Shown here: in pieces, positions 1-8,942 of the stretch
Position numbering within the stretch: position 1 is the first letter of the stretch
Layout: every line of letters starts with the position of its first letter
Source: an uncultured Bacilli bacterium
GTDB taxonomy: Bacteria; Bacillota_I; Bacilli_A; RF39; UBA660
Assembly: GCA_934096705.1 (NCBI GenBank)
Contig: CAKOMR010000003.1
Span: 50,161-114,160, forward strand
Length of the DNA stretch: 64,000 nucleotides
Direction: 5' to 3'
Position numbers and translations under genes: made by a program
Notes under the pieces: generated by a model
Seen by the model: only the letters and a program-made list of their open reading frames with translations
The model's database searches: none
Told to the model about the DNA's origin: nothing

Positions 1-1677
1 TAAATTATTATAATCATCATTTGATATATATATAACAAAGTTATTATTATCGTAATCTTTAATGTTTACTAAACCATAAAAATTATTTTTCGTATAAACT
101 TCTGATACATTTAATTTAACTGAATTTTCATAATACTGATTTTTTACTTTTATAGAAAGTTCATTATTAATACAGTTGCCATAATTACAATAATTATTTA
201 GTTGATATGGAATATATGCATTACCTGATTTTACATTTTCATTAGGTCTAAATACCACATATATTTCTTTATTATTAAGTTGCATTTTTATATCACTATA
301 ATCAACGTTTGCACAAGTTTTTAAATTACTTAAAAGTTTATCACTTGCATAAAAAGTTTCATTTTCAGATAAACTATTTGTCAATATAAGACCAGTTACC
401 TTAACATTCTCTATACATGATGATGCATTTTTTGAACTCGTAGAAAATAAACTTAAATTTGTATTTAGTATGTCTTCTTTAGAACTTGTTACATAGTAAT
501 TATTTTTATATATTTTTATTAACACTTCATTATCTTTTTCAGGCATTTTACCAATAATTTTTTCATTAATATCGCTTACTTCTTTAAATGAGCCATAAAA
601 CCAATAAGAATTATTGTTATCTGTTAAATAATATTCTTTATCTAAAATAAGATCATTTAAGTTAACCTTTTTTACATGCTCTATCTTTTTTAATTTTTCT
701 ATATCATTATCAGAAATATAACTATTATCTTTCTTTTTTAAAACAATTCTTTCATCAGATAAATCTCTAAAATAATAATTATATCCTAATTTATTTGCTT
801 CATATTCAGCACTCCTTATAGAGGAATATACTCCAAAAAAAGCAAAAGTTATAAGCAAGAAAACAATTAAAAGCAAGATAAATTTCATTGGAATATTAAA
901 AGTATTTCTTACACCAAGTCTAATTTTATTAAAAAAACTAATTCCTTTATATTCATGAATAGATAAAGCACTTTTATTAAATTCTTTTAAAGTTATATCT
1001 TCCCTAACCTTACCATCGCTCATTTCTATTTTTCTCGTAGCATATTTTTCTACTTCATCATAATTATGAGTAACCAAAATAACTAGTTTATCTTTAGCAA
1101 CTTCAGATAAAATTCTTATAATGCTTTGACTAGAACGACTGTCAAGATTTCCCGTAGGCTCATCTGCAATAATTATTGGCACATCTTTTGCAAGTGCACG
1201 AGCTATGGCCACTCTTTGTTTTTGACCGCCAGATAAATGAGATACTTTAGTATTACGATATTTATACAAATCAACTTTTTTAATTAAATCTATGATTTTT
1301 TTCTTTACATCCTTTTTTTTAAATCCATTTAAAAGAAGTACTAATTCAATATTCTGATATACTGTATAGCTTGATACTAAATTAAATGATTGAAAGATAT
1401 TTCCTATATAACATTTACGATAATTTTCAATATCCTCGTTACTATAATGACTTGTTTCTTTACCATTAATATACATTTCTCCTTCTTCATAAGTATCAAG
1501 GCCAGATAGTACATTTAAAAGTGTAGACTTTCCAGAACCACTTTCTCCAGTAATAACAACAAATTCTCCTAAAAAAAAGTCTAAGGAAACTTTACTAAAT
1601 CCCGAAGAAACCATTCCTTTGTTATAATAAAACTTGCTAACCTTATCAAGTTTTAAAATGGGTTTTTCTGTTTTCAT
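1..1677 (-). CDS. MacB/FtsX-type ABC transporter, ATPase fused to permease (partial)
   Basis: An open frame of 559 codons runs off the left edge, so the C-terminus is missing. The N-terminal ABC ATPase has a Walker A motif (GESGSGKST, about residues 44-52), the signature LSGGQKQR (from 148), Walker B IIIADEP (about 168) and the switch His in LVTHN. A transmembrane segment follows near residues 280-300, then a large extracytoplasmic region of the MacB/FtsX kind. The closing permease helices are outside the window. The ATG is preceded by AGGAG. Families with this fusion export peptides or lipids, or sense envelope stress; the substrate cannot be read from sequence. It is divergent from the sortase at 1784. 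Confidence 0.85.
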   Translation of the reverse strand, partial: MKTEKPILKLDKVSKFYYNKGMVSSGFSKVSLDFFLGEFVVITGESGSGKSTLLNVLSGLDTYEEGEMYINGKETSHYSNEDIENYRKCYIGNIFQSFNLVSSYTVYQNIELVLLLNGFKKKDVKKKIIDLIKKVDLYKYRNTKVSHLSGGQKQRVAIARALAKDVPIIIADEPTGNLDSRSSQSIIRILSEVAKDKLVILVTHNYDEVEKYATRKIEMSDGKVREDITLKEFNKSALSIHEYKGISFFNKIRLGVRNTFNIPMKFILLLIVFLLITFAFFGVYSSIRSAEYEANKLGYNYYFRDLSDERIVLKKKDNSYISDNDIEKLKKIEHVKKVNLNDLILDKEYYLTDNNNSYWFYGSFKEVSDINEKIIGKMPEKDNEVLIKIYKNNYYVTSSKEDILNTNLSLFSTSSKNASSCIENVKVTGLILTNSLSENETFYASDKLLSNLKTCANVDYSDIKMQLNNKEIYVVFRPNENVKSGNAYIPYQLNNYCNYGNCINNELSIKVKNQYYENSVKLNVSEVYTKNNFYGLVNIKDYDNNNFVIYISNDDYNNL

Positions 1678-1744
1678 ATTTTTTTCTCCTAACAAAATTA
1701 TATTATAAAATACCATTTTATACAATTCATTATACTTTTATAAA

Positions 1745-1773
1745 GTGACTTATAAATGACTATATGATATAAT
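1745..1773 (+). promoter_or_regulatory. Promoter of the first sortase gene
   Basis: GTGACT (1745-1750), a 17-bp spacer, and a perfect TATAAT (1768-1773). The start codon begins only 10 nt after the -10 box, so the predicted transcript has almost no leader and no ribosome binding site. Confidence 0.6.
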
Positions 1774-1783
1774 TTATTAGGAT

Positions 1784-2599
1784 ATGAAGAAAAGAAAGTT
1801 AAATAAAAAGAATTTATTTTTACTTATATTATTTGTTTTAATGTTTTTTACTTTTATATTTAGCTTAGTAAAAATTTTTATGTGGATATTAGATAATAAA
1901 AAAACTGATAAAATTATAAAGGTTGCTAGTAATTTAACAGAAATTTCTGAAACAAAAAGTAATAATGAAATAATTATAGATACTCCAAGCAAAACTAATG
2001 CTTATTTTGAATACATTAAAATGAATTTAATTGATGTAGATTTTGATAAATTAAAAAAATATAATGAAGATACTGTAGGATGGCTCAAGGTTGAAGGGAC
2101 AAATATAAACTACCCTTTTGTTCAAACTGATAATAATGAAGATTATTTAACTAAATCTTTTGATAAAACATTTAATTATGCGGGATGGATATTTTTAGAT
2201 TATCGAAATAGCTATTTATCACTTGATAGAAATACAGTTATTTATGGTCATGGAAGAGTAAATGGAACTATGTTTGGTTCTTTAAAAGATACATTAAGAC
2301 CATCATGGCAAAATAATAAAGAAAACTATGTAATAAGAATGTCTACAGAAAAAATTAAAACTATGTGGCAAATATTTAGCACTTATAAAATACCTACCAC
2401 TAACGATTATATTAAGACAAGTTTTACGAGTGATGAAGAATTTATGTCTTTTTTAGAAACAATTAAAAATCGTTCTGAATTTAATTTTAATGTAGACCTT
2501 CAAAGTAGTGATAAAATTCTTACTCTTTCAACTTGTTACAATGATACAGAAAAAATGGTTGTTCATGCAAAACTAATTAAATATGAAATTAAGTCATAA
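1784..2599 (+). CDS. Class B-like sortase
   Basis: 271-residue transpeptidase predicted to join surface proteins to the wall. One N-terminal membrane anchor (about residues 10-36) leads into a sortase beta-barrel with the class B landmarks: catalytic His156 in VIYGHGRVNG and Cys251 in LTLSTC. The C-terminal strand motif is KMVVHAKL. In class B enzymes the residue five before the Ala of this motif is the catalytic Arg; here it is Lys257. The start lacks an RBS and lies next to a consensus -10 box, suggesting a leaderless mRNA. It converges on the VWA adhesin gene, a likely substrate, across a shared terminator. Identification as a sortase is firm; activity with Lys is unproven. Confidence 0.9.
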   Translation: MKKRKLNKKNLFLLILFVLMFFTFIFSLVKIFMWILDNKKTDKIIKVASNLTEISETKSNNEIIIDTPSKTNAYFEYIKMNLIDVDFDKLKKYNEDTVGWLKVEGTNINYPFVQTDNNEDYLTKSFDKTFNYAGWIFLDYRNSYLSLDRNTVIYGHGRVNGTMFGSLKDTLRPSWQNNKENYVIRMSTEKIKTMWQIFSTYKIPTTNDYIKTSFTSDEEFMSFLETIKNRSEFNFNVDLQSSDKILTLSTCYNDTEKMVVHAKLIKYEIKS

Positions 2600-2628
2600 A
2601 AAAAGCGTAATATTTTACGCATTTTTTT
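2598..2628. terminator. Bidirectional terminator
   Basis: Stem GCGTAA / TTACGC with loop TATT, flanked by an A-run on the left and a T-run on the right. It serves the sortase (+) and the VWA adhesin (-), whose stop codon lies in the T-run. Confidence 0.85.
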
Positions 2629-5600
2629 AATTTTCTTTTTTTCTTAAAAGTACACTAGCACCTAAAGCATTTACTAAAGTAAGCATAATATAAATGCTTC
2701 CATTACTTGTAGTATGTGGTGGAAGAGGTTCTTCATCAGGAACAATTACTCCTTTTCCATCTGTTTTATAGTAAACATTTATAATATTATCTTTTTCAGT
2801 AATCGTTAAAGGTAAATTTTCTACCATTTCAAGTACATAGTCAGTAGTTGATTTATCAGTGTATCTTTCAATTACATCACCATAAAAGGCATCAAATGTA
2901 TCAGTTTTTGTTTCATCTAAAACTCTATCATAATAATATCTAACTTCGTAAGTATATTTACCTTTTACATAGTATACATTAATTACATCGCCGTCTTCGA
3001 AAATTTCAGGAATAGAACTTGGATTAGTCTTATCAAATACATAACCAACATATTTGTTTGTTACATTAATTCTATTAGCATCTACTTTTCCTGTAGTTTC
3101 TAGAACTTGTACTGTCTTAGTTACTTTTTCTATATCACTAGTTTGTAAAACACCATCTTTATAGTAGTTTACTGTATAGCTAATTTCTTTTGTTTGACTT
3201 TCATCAAGAATGTAATATACTTTTATAACTTCACCTGTTTTAATTTCATCAGGTATAATACTTGGATTAGATTCTTTGAATCTATATCCTACATATTTAT
3301 CTTTAGTATTAATTTCAGATTTATTTACTGTTAAATTATCACTTTCTAATACTTGTACTGTTTTTGTTACTACTTGTGTATCTTTTGTTTGAAGTACACC
3401 ATCTATGTAGTATTCAACTGTATATGTTAATTCTTTTACTTTACTTTCATCAGTAACATAATAAACATCTATTACATCTCCATCTTCGAAAACTTCTGGA
3501 ATAGAACTTGGATTAGTCTTATCAAACTTATATCCAAAATATTTATTTGTTACATTGATTTTGCTAGTATCTACTTTTCCTGTAGTTTCTAGAACTTGTA
3601 CTGTCTTAGTTACTTTTTCTATATCACTAGTTTGTAAAACACCATCTTTATAGTAGTTTACTGTATAGCTAATTTCTTTTGTTTGACTTTCATCAAGAAT
3701 GTAATATACTTTTATAACTTCACCTGTTTTAATTTCATCAGGTATAATACTTGGATTAGATTCTTTGAATCTATATCCTACATATTTATCTTTAGTATTA
3801 ATTTCAGATTTATTTACTGTTAAATTATCACTTTCTAATACTTGTACTGTTTTTGTTACTACTTGTGTATCTTTTGTTTGAAGTACACCATCTATGTAGT
3901 ATTCAACTGTATATGTTAATTCTTTTACTTTACTTTCATCAGTAACATAATAAACATCTATTATATCACCATCTTTAAAAGTTTCAGGTATAACACTTGG
4001 TTCAGTTTTTTCAAACTTATATCCAAAATATTTATTTGTTACATTGATTTTGCTAGTTTCTACCTTTCCTGTAGTTTCTAGAACTTGTACTGTCTTAGTT
4101 ATTTTTTCTATATCACTAGTTTGTAAAACACCATCTTTATAGTAATTTACTGTATAGCTAATTTCCTTTGTTTGACTTTCATCAAGAACATAGTAAACAT
4201 CAATTACGTCTCCATTTTTGAAAGTTTCAGGAATAACACTAGGATTAGTTTTATCAAATTTATAACCAACATATTTGTTTGTTACATTAATTTTACTAAT
4301 ATCTACTTTTCCTGTAGTTTCTAAAACTTGTATTGTCTTAGTTACTTTTTCTGTATCACTAGTTTGTAAAACACCATCTTTATAGTAATTTACTGTATAA
4401 CTAATTTCTTTTGTTTGAGTTTCATCTGCAACATAATAAACTTTTATTACGTTTTCTTTTTCAGAACTTATGGCAGTAGTTTTATCTGGAGTAGCTTTAT
4501 CAAATTTATAACCATATTTTGTATTAACTTTAATTTTTTCATCAGTTACACCAAATTCTTTACCTTTTGCAAGTGTGCCTGTTTCTGTTAAATCTGCATC
4601 TTTAACATTATTATAATAATATTCTATAGTATAATCGTATTTATCTACTTCCCAATATACTTCAGGATTTTCATCACAAGTAATAGTTTTTTCATTACCT
4701 TGTGAATCAGTATAACTTAAAGTAAATCCAGCATTTGTGGCATACCAACCATCATCAGTAATTTTGTCTTCATCAATTGTAATATCAAATGAGAATACTT
4801 TACCTTTTTCTGTAATGTCAAATTTTTCACTTGTATAAGTTTTGCCTTGAGCGTCTGTCATTACAAATTTTGCACCAATATTATCAGTTAAAGTTGCATT
4901 AGTACCAGCATCAGCTTTACCTATTATAGTAGCAATATCAGTAAATTTATTTACAATTGTTGTAGGATCTGATAAATATACATGATCTGCACCTGAAGCT
5001 ACTTCACTTAGTATTGTACCATTGTAATCATATCCAATAGCAAATACTTCAGCGCTTTTTTGAACTGTTTTAGCCATTTCTTTTGTCTTGGCTTCAGTAG
5101 TAGCATCCATGTATGAGCCTGGACCTTGTGTATAACCGCCTTCATCATAATATAATGTTGGTTCACCATCACTTATTACAACAACATATTTAATAGCGTC
5201 TTTTTTTACATTTGATGCTGTTAATAATTTATTTGCTTCATAAAGTCCAGCATGTAAGTTTGTTCCACCCTTTGGTGTTCCAAATTTTACATTAGAGAAA
5301 TCTTTATTATCGAAATTTCTTAAAACTTTAGCATCATTATAGGCATTATCAACTATTCCTAAAAAACCATCTTCATCAGCAAATGTTACAAGAGCAATCT
5401 TTGCGTTTGGTAATTTTTTATGTAATGTTGAAGCAAATGTTTTTGCACCATTAACAGCGCTTGTCCATTTTTTATCTTTAGAGCAATTATAACTATTACA
5501 CATAGAATTAGATTTATCAAGAACTACAACAGCATAAACATCTTTTTTATTTGAAGTTTCTGTTTTAACACTTTTACCTTTTACTTCAAAGGTAACATTG

Positions 5601-5818
5601 TATTTACCCTCTACATCAGTTTTAGATACTGTTTTAGTAACTTGCACATCACCATCTTTAGCTAAACTACCTTTAGTTACAGTAACACTTTTATTACTAA
5701 TTTGATTACCTAATCTTAAATCACCTTTCTGTTCTTTATATTCTGCAAAAACCATAGTTGAAACTACTACTGCAACAAGAACAATTGCACTAGTAAAAAA
5801 ATATTTTAGTTTCTTCAT
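2627..5818 (-). CDS. Sortase-anchored VWA adhesin with MucBP-like repeats
   Basis: 1063-residue surface protein. A signal peptide spans residues 1-25. A von Willebrand A domain starts near 93, with MIDAS residues in DKSNS (101-105) and ISDGEP. Next come a divergent repeat, six near-identical MucBP-like repeats of about 81 residues (about 463-951, core YTVNYYKDGVLQ...VYYV) and a last divergent repeat. The C-terminus is a cell-wall sorting signal: LPPHT (about 1032-1036), a hydrophobic stretch and a RKKEN tail. LPPHT is not canonical LPXTG. A promoter and AGGAGG support the start. The gene sits between two sortases, which suggests dedicated anchoring. Adhesion to mucin or matrix is inferred from the domain types. 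Confidence 0.88.
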   Translation of the reverse strand: MKKLKYFFTSAIVLVAVVVSTMVFAEYKEQKGDLRLGNQISNKSVTVTKGSLAKDGDVQVTKTVSKTDVEGKYNVTFEVKGKSVKTETSNKKDVYAVVVLDKSNSMCNSYNCSKDKKWTSAVNGAKTFASTLHKKLPNAKIALVTFADEDGFLGIVDNAYNDAKVLRNFDNKDFSNVKFGTPKGGTNLHAGLYEANKLLTASNVKKDAIKYVVVISDGEPTLYYDEGGYTQGPGSYMDATTEAKTKEMAKTVQKSAEVFAIGYDYNGTILSEVASGADHVYLSDPTTIVNKFTDIATIIGKADAGTNATLTDNIGAKFVMTDAQGKTYTSEKFDITEKGKVFSFDITIDEDKITDDGWYATNAGFTLSYTDSQGNEKTITCDENPEVYWEVDKYDYTIEYYYNNVKDADLTETGTLAKGKEFGVTDEKIKVNTKYGYKFDKATPDKTTAISSEKENVIKVYYVADETQTKEISYTVNYYKDGVLQTSDTEKVTKTIQVLETTGKVDISKINVTNKYVGYKFDKTNPSVIPETFKNGDVIDVYYVLDESQTKEISYTVNYYKDGVLQTSDIEKITKTVQVLETTGKVETSKINVTNKYFGYKFEKTEPSVIPETFKDGDIIDVYYVTDESKVKELTYTVEYYIDGVLQTKDTQVVTKTVQVLESDNLTVNKSEINTKDKYVGYRFKESNPSIIPDEIKTGEVIKVYYILDESQTKEISYTVNYYKDGVLQTSDIEKVTKTVQVLETTGKVDTSKINVTNKYFGYKFDKTNPSSIPEVFEDGDVIDVYYVTDESKVKELTYTVEYYIDGVLQTKDTQVVTKTVQVLESDNLTVNKSEINTKDKYVGYRFKESNPSIIPDEIKTGEVIKVYYILDESQTKEISYTVNYYKDGVLQTSDIEKVTKTVQVLETTGKVDANRINVTNKYVGYVFDKTNPSSIPEIFEDGDVINVYYVKGKYTYEVRYYYDRVLDETKTDTFDAFYGDVIERYTDKSTTDYVLEMVENLPLTITEKDNIINVYYKTDGKGVIVPDEEPLPPHTTSNGSIYIMLTLVNALGASVLLRKKEN
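3081..3961 (-). repeat. Tandem 489-bp duplication inside the adhesin gene
   Basis: Bases 3081 to about 3472 recur, apparently without a mismatch, at 3570 to about 3961, an offset of 489 bp. That equals 163 codons, or one pair of the alternating MucBP-type repeats. The near-identity at DNA level points to recent duplication and likely length variation by recombination. Confidence 0.85.
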
Positions 5819-5845
5819 AAACCAAAAACCTCCTGATGGTTTACT

Positions 5846-5874
5846 ATACTACCATACAAAAATATTATTGTCAA
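5846..5874 (-). promoter_or_regulatory. Promoter of the VWA adhesin
   Basis: On the minus strand: TTGACA (5869-5874), a 17-bp spacer and TAGTAT (5846-5851). AGGAGG follows at 5829-5834, 10 nt before the ATG. This is a strong SigA-type arrangement. Confidence 0.75.
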
Positions 5875-5925
5875 TTAACATTTTCCTTTCTCTAGTAGTA
5901 TAGAAATAATTATTCAAATTTATAC

Positions 5926-5952
5926 AAAAAAAACCAAATTTTGGAAAATTTG
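5926..5952 (-). terminator. Terminator downstream of the second sortase
   Basis: Minus-strand stem CAAATTTT / AAAATTTG (5935-5952) with a two-base loop, followed by a run of Ts (A-run 5926-5933). The 130 bp between it and the sortase stop codon hold only weak hairpins (for example AACAAG...CTTGTT near 6000). Confidence 0.65.
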
Positions 5953-6082
5953 ATTATTTATTTTAATATTAATAATTTTTAAATTATTGAAATATCAACA
6001 AGCAATCTTGTTATTTATCTAATATAGTAAGGTTTTAACACATTTCAAATTATATAGAAATATTAAAAAAGCACAGAAAACG

Positions 6083-6808
6083 CTAAAAAATTTCTTTTGC
6101 TATAACAAGCATATATTTATTTTTATATTTACTATATTCTTTTAAATTACTACATGTTTGAATTATTAATAAATTATCATTTGCATTTACATTTACACCA
6201 GTTTCATAAAATGATTTATTTTTAAGTTTTTGATAATGTGCCTCTTTTTCTTCTTTAGAAGTAAAATCTATTTTCATGTAATCCCAATCTTTAGTTTCTA
6301 CGTATGCAGAAAAGATTTGATATTTTCTTACTTTTTTAGTAGTAGAAATGTAAACATACTTATGCTCTTTATAATAATCTTCATTTACATAATTTTCGAT
6401 AATCATTATTGGAAGCATGTAATTTGGGGAACTATGACCAAATATTAAAAGTTTTTCACTTTCATCAATATCAACTCTATAATCTAAAAAGATTGAACCA
6501 TTTATGTTATATGTTTTATCTGGTAAATGATTTAAATAATAACTATTATCTTTTCCTTGCATTACAGCGGTATTAAAATCAGTATTATTAATTTGAATAG
6601 TCCCTACTACATCATCATTATTATATTCTTTTTTTAATGAAGTAATTTTTTCTTCATATGCTTCTTCTTTATTATCAGGTAAATCTTTTGATACTAAAAT
6701 AAAATTATCATATTTACCAACGTTATAATACTCTAAAACAAAATATACTGATAAAACTGTAAGCACTATAACTGGAATTATAACTAATAGTTTATTAATA
6801 ATTTTCAT
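6083..6808 (-). CDS. Second sortase family protein
   Basis: 241 residues with an N-terminal membrane anchor (about 5-27). The fold motifs are those of class B-like sortases: GSIFLDYR, His125 in LIFGHSS and Cys219 in IIQTCS. The final strand reads KNKYMLVIAKEI, so the usual catalytic Arg is absent; Tyr232 occupies the aligned place and Lys231 is adjacent. An RBS (AAGGAAG) precedes the ATG. It lies upstream of and co-oriented with the VWA adhesin but behind its own terminator, so it is a separate unit. It is only distantly similar to the sortase at 1784. Substrate preference cannot be read from the sequence. Confidence 0.85.
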   Translation of the reverse strand: MKIINKLLVIIPVIVLTVLSVYFVLEYYNVGKYDNFILVSKDLPDNKEEAYEEKITSLKKEYNNDDVVGTIQINNTDFNTAVMQGKDNSYYLNHLPDKTYNINGSIFLDYRVDIDESEKLLIFGHSSPNYMLPIMIIENYVNEDYYKEHKYVYISTTKKVRKYQIFSAYVETKDWDYMKIDFTSKEEKEAHYQKLKNKSFYETGVNVNANDNLLIIQTCSNLKEYSKYKNKYMLVIAKEIF

Positions 6809-6958
6809 AAGTTTTCTTCCTTTTCAAAAAAATTATAGCATTATTATATTATATATGTAAACTTAAAATATTATATTTCATAATTCTTATTTTATTAGGT
6901 AAACTATATTTATAAAGTTTTTAATTGATGGTAAAATATTAAAGAAAAGGAGATTATT

Positions 6959-8908
6959 ATGTTTAAATTAGTTTCTAAATATAAGCCTGCGGGAGATCAA
7001 AATAATGCAATTGAAAAGCTTACTAATGGCGTAAATAATAATGAAAAACATCAAGTTTTATTGGGAGCAACTGGTACCGGAAAAACATTTACAATTGCTA
7101 ATGTAATTGCAAAAACAGGAAAACCAACTTTAGTTTTATCTCATAATAAAACTTTGGCTGGACAACTTTATGCAGAGCTTAAGGAAATGTTTCCCGAAAA
7201 CCATGTTGAGTACTTTGTTTCTTATTACGATTATTATCAACCCGAAGCATATGTTCCCTCATCAGATACTTATATTGAAAAAGACTCTTCGATAAATGAT
7301 GAAATAGATGAGCTTAGACATAAAGCAACATCTGCATTAATTAATTATAAGGATGTTATTGTAGTGTCAAGCGTATCTTGTATTTACAATATTGGACAAA
7401 AAGAAGACTATGAAAAAAACATGTTTGTTATAAATTTAAATGATAAGTTTTCTAGAAATTACATTATTTCCAAACTCGTAGATATGACATATGAAAGAAA
7501 TGAAATGGATTTTCATCGTGGTACATTTAGAGTTCGTGGAAATAGTATAGATATTGTTCCCATAAATGAAAAAAGTGAGGCTATTAAAATTACTTTGGAT
7601 GATGATATTGTTTCTTCGATTGTAATATTTGACCCACTTACAGGTAGCGTACTTAAAAGAAAGCAAACTGTAATTATTTCTCCAGCATCTTTATTTGTAA
7701 CAAGTAAAGAAACATTGGAGATAGCTACGAAAAATATTGAAATTGAACTTCAGGAAAGGCTTAAGGAATTACACGAGCAAAATAAATTAATCGAAGAACA
7801 AAGACTTAAAGAAAGAACTAATTATGATATTGAAATGCTAAGAGAAACAGGATTTTGTAATGGTATTGAAAACTACTCAAGGCATTTATCTTTGAAAAAA
7901 GAAGGAGAAACTCCTACAACACTTATGGATTTCTTTCCTAAAGATTATTTACTTGTTATTGATGAAAGTCATGTTACCCTTCCCCAAGTAAGAGCCATGT
8001 ATAATGGTGACAGAATGCGTAAACAAACTTTAGTCGATTATGGTTTTAGACTTCCAAGTGCTCTTGATAACAGGCCTTTAAAGTTCGAGGAATTTAATGA
8101 TAAAATAAATGAAGTTATTTATGTATCCGCAACTCCCGGAGACTATGAACTATCACTTACTAATAACAAATATGTTGAACAAATAATTAGACCTACAGGT
8201 CTTTTAGACCCAACTATCGAAGTAAAGAAAACCGAAGGACAAATTGATGATATTGTTTCACAAATCAATAGATGCAAAGAAAATAATGAAAGAGTTTTAA
8301 TTACTACACTTACAATTAAAATGAGTGAAGAATTAACTGATTATTTAAAAAGTTTAAACATTAAAGTTGCTTATTTACATAATGAAGTAAAAACTTTAGA
8401 AAGACTTAAAATCATTCATGATTTAAGAGCTGGTGTATACGATTGTATCGTAGGAATTAACCTATTAAGAGAGGGACTTGATATTCCCGAGGTAAGTTTA
8501 ATATGTATACTTGATGCTGATAAACAAGGATTTTTAAGAAGTACAAGAAGTTTAATTCAAACTATAGGTAGAGCCGCGAGAAATAAAAATGGTCATGTTA
8601 TAATGTATGCTGATAATTATAGTGAAGCTATGAATGAAGCCATTAAAGAAACCCAAAGAAGAAGAAAAATCCAAGAGGAATACAACATTTTACATAATAT
8701 TACACCACAGACAATTATTAAAAGTATTAAAGAACTTCCTACAACTGATGAAACAAATGGCAAAACTAAAACTAAATTAAGTAAAAAAGATAAAGCTGAA
8801 ATGATTATAAACCTTGAAAATGAAATGAGAGAAGCCGCTAAAAATCTTGACTTTGAAAAAGCAATGGAACTTAGGGATATTCTTTTTGAAATCAAAGGTT
8901 CAAAATAA
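6959..8908 (+). CDS. uvrB: UvrABC system protein B
   Basis: 649-residue helicase-like DNA damage verification subunit of nucleotide excision repair, the usual length. Landmarks are Walker A GATGTGKTF, the beta-hairpin region YYDYYQPEAYVP, helicase motif DESH, and GLDIPEVSLICILDAD followed by QTIGRAARN. A C-terminal UVR motif (NLDFEKAMELRD) contacts UvrC. The ATG follows an AAGGAG site by 7 nt. uvrA is also in the window (15429-18236, opposite strand), separated by six genes, so the usual uvrB-uvrA operon is split here. Intact, with no odd residues seen. Confidence 0.97.
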   Translation: MFKLVSKYKPAGDQNNAIEKLTNGVNNNEKHQVLLGATGTGKTFTIANVIAKTGKPTLVLSHNKTLAGQLYAELKEMFPENHVEYFVSYYDYYQPEAYVPSSDTYIEKDSSINDEIDELRHKATSALINYKDVIVVSSVSCIYNIGQKEDYEKNMFVINLNDKFSRNYIISKLVDMTYERNEMDFHRGTFRVRGNSIDIVPINEKSEAIKITLDDDIVSSIVIFDPLTGSVLKRKQTVIISPASLFVTSKETLEIATKNIEIELQERLKELHEQNKLIEEQRLKERTNYDIEMLRETGFCNGIENYSRHLSLKKEGETPTTLMDFFPKDYLLVIDESHVTLPQVRAMYNGDRMRKQTLVDYGFRLPSALDNRPLKFEEFNDKINEVIYVSATPGDYELSLTNNKYVEQIIRPTGLLDPTIEVKKTEGQIDDIVSQINRCKENNERVLITTLTIKMSEELTDYLKSLNIKVAYLHNEVKTLERLKIIHDLRAGVYDCIVGINLLREGLDIPEVSLICILDADKQGFLRSTRSLIQTIGRAARNKNGHVIMYADNYSEAMNEAIKETQRRRKIQEEYNILHNITPQTIIKSIKELPTTDETNGKTKTKLSKKDKAEMIINLENEMREAAKNLDFEKAMELRDILFEIKGSK

Positions 8909-8942
8909 TTTGATATTATGATAGAATACTAGAAAGGTAGAT

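Noticed and set aside
2966..4432. CRISPR-like repeats
   Set aside because: The repeats are 81-codon protein repeats within one open frame, not short palindromic repeats with unique spacers.
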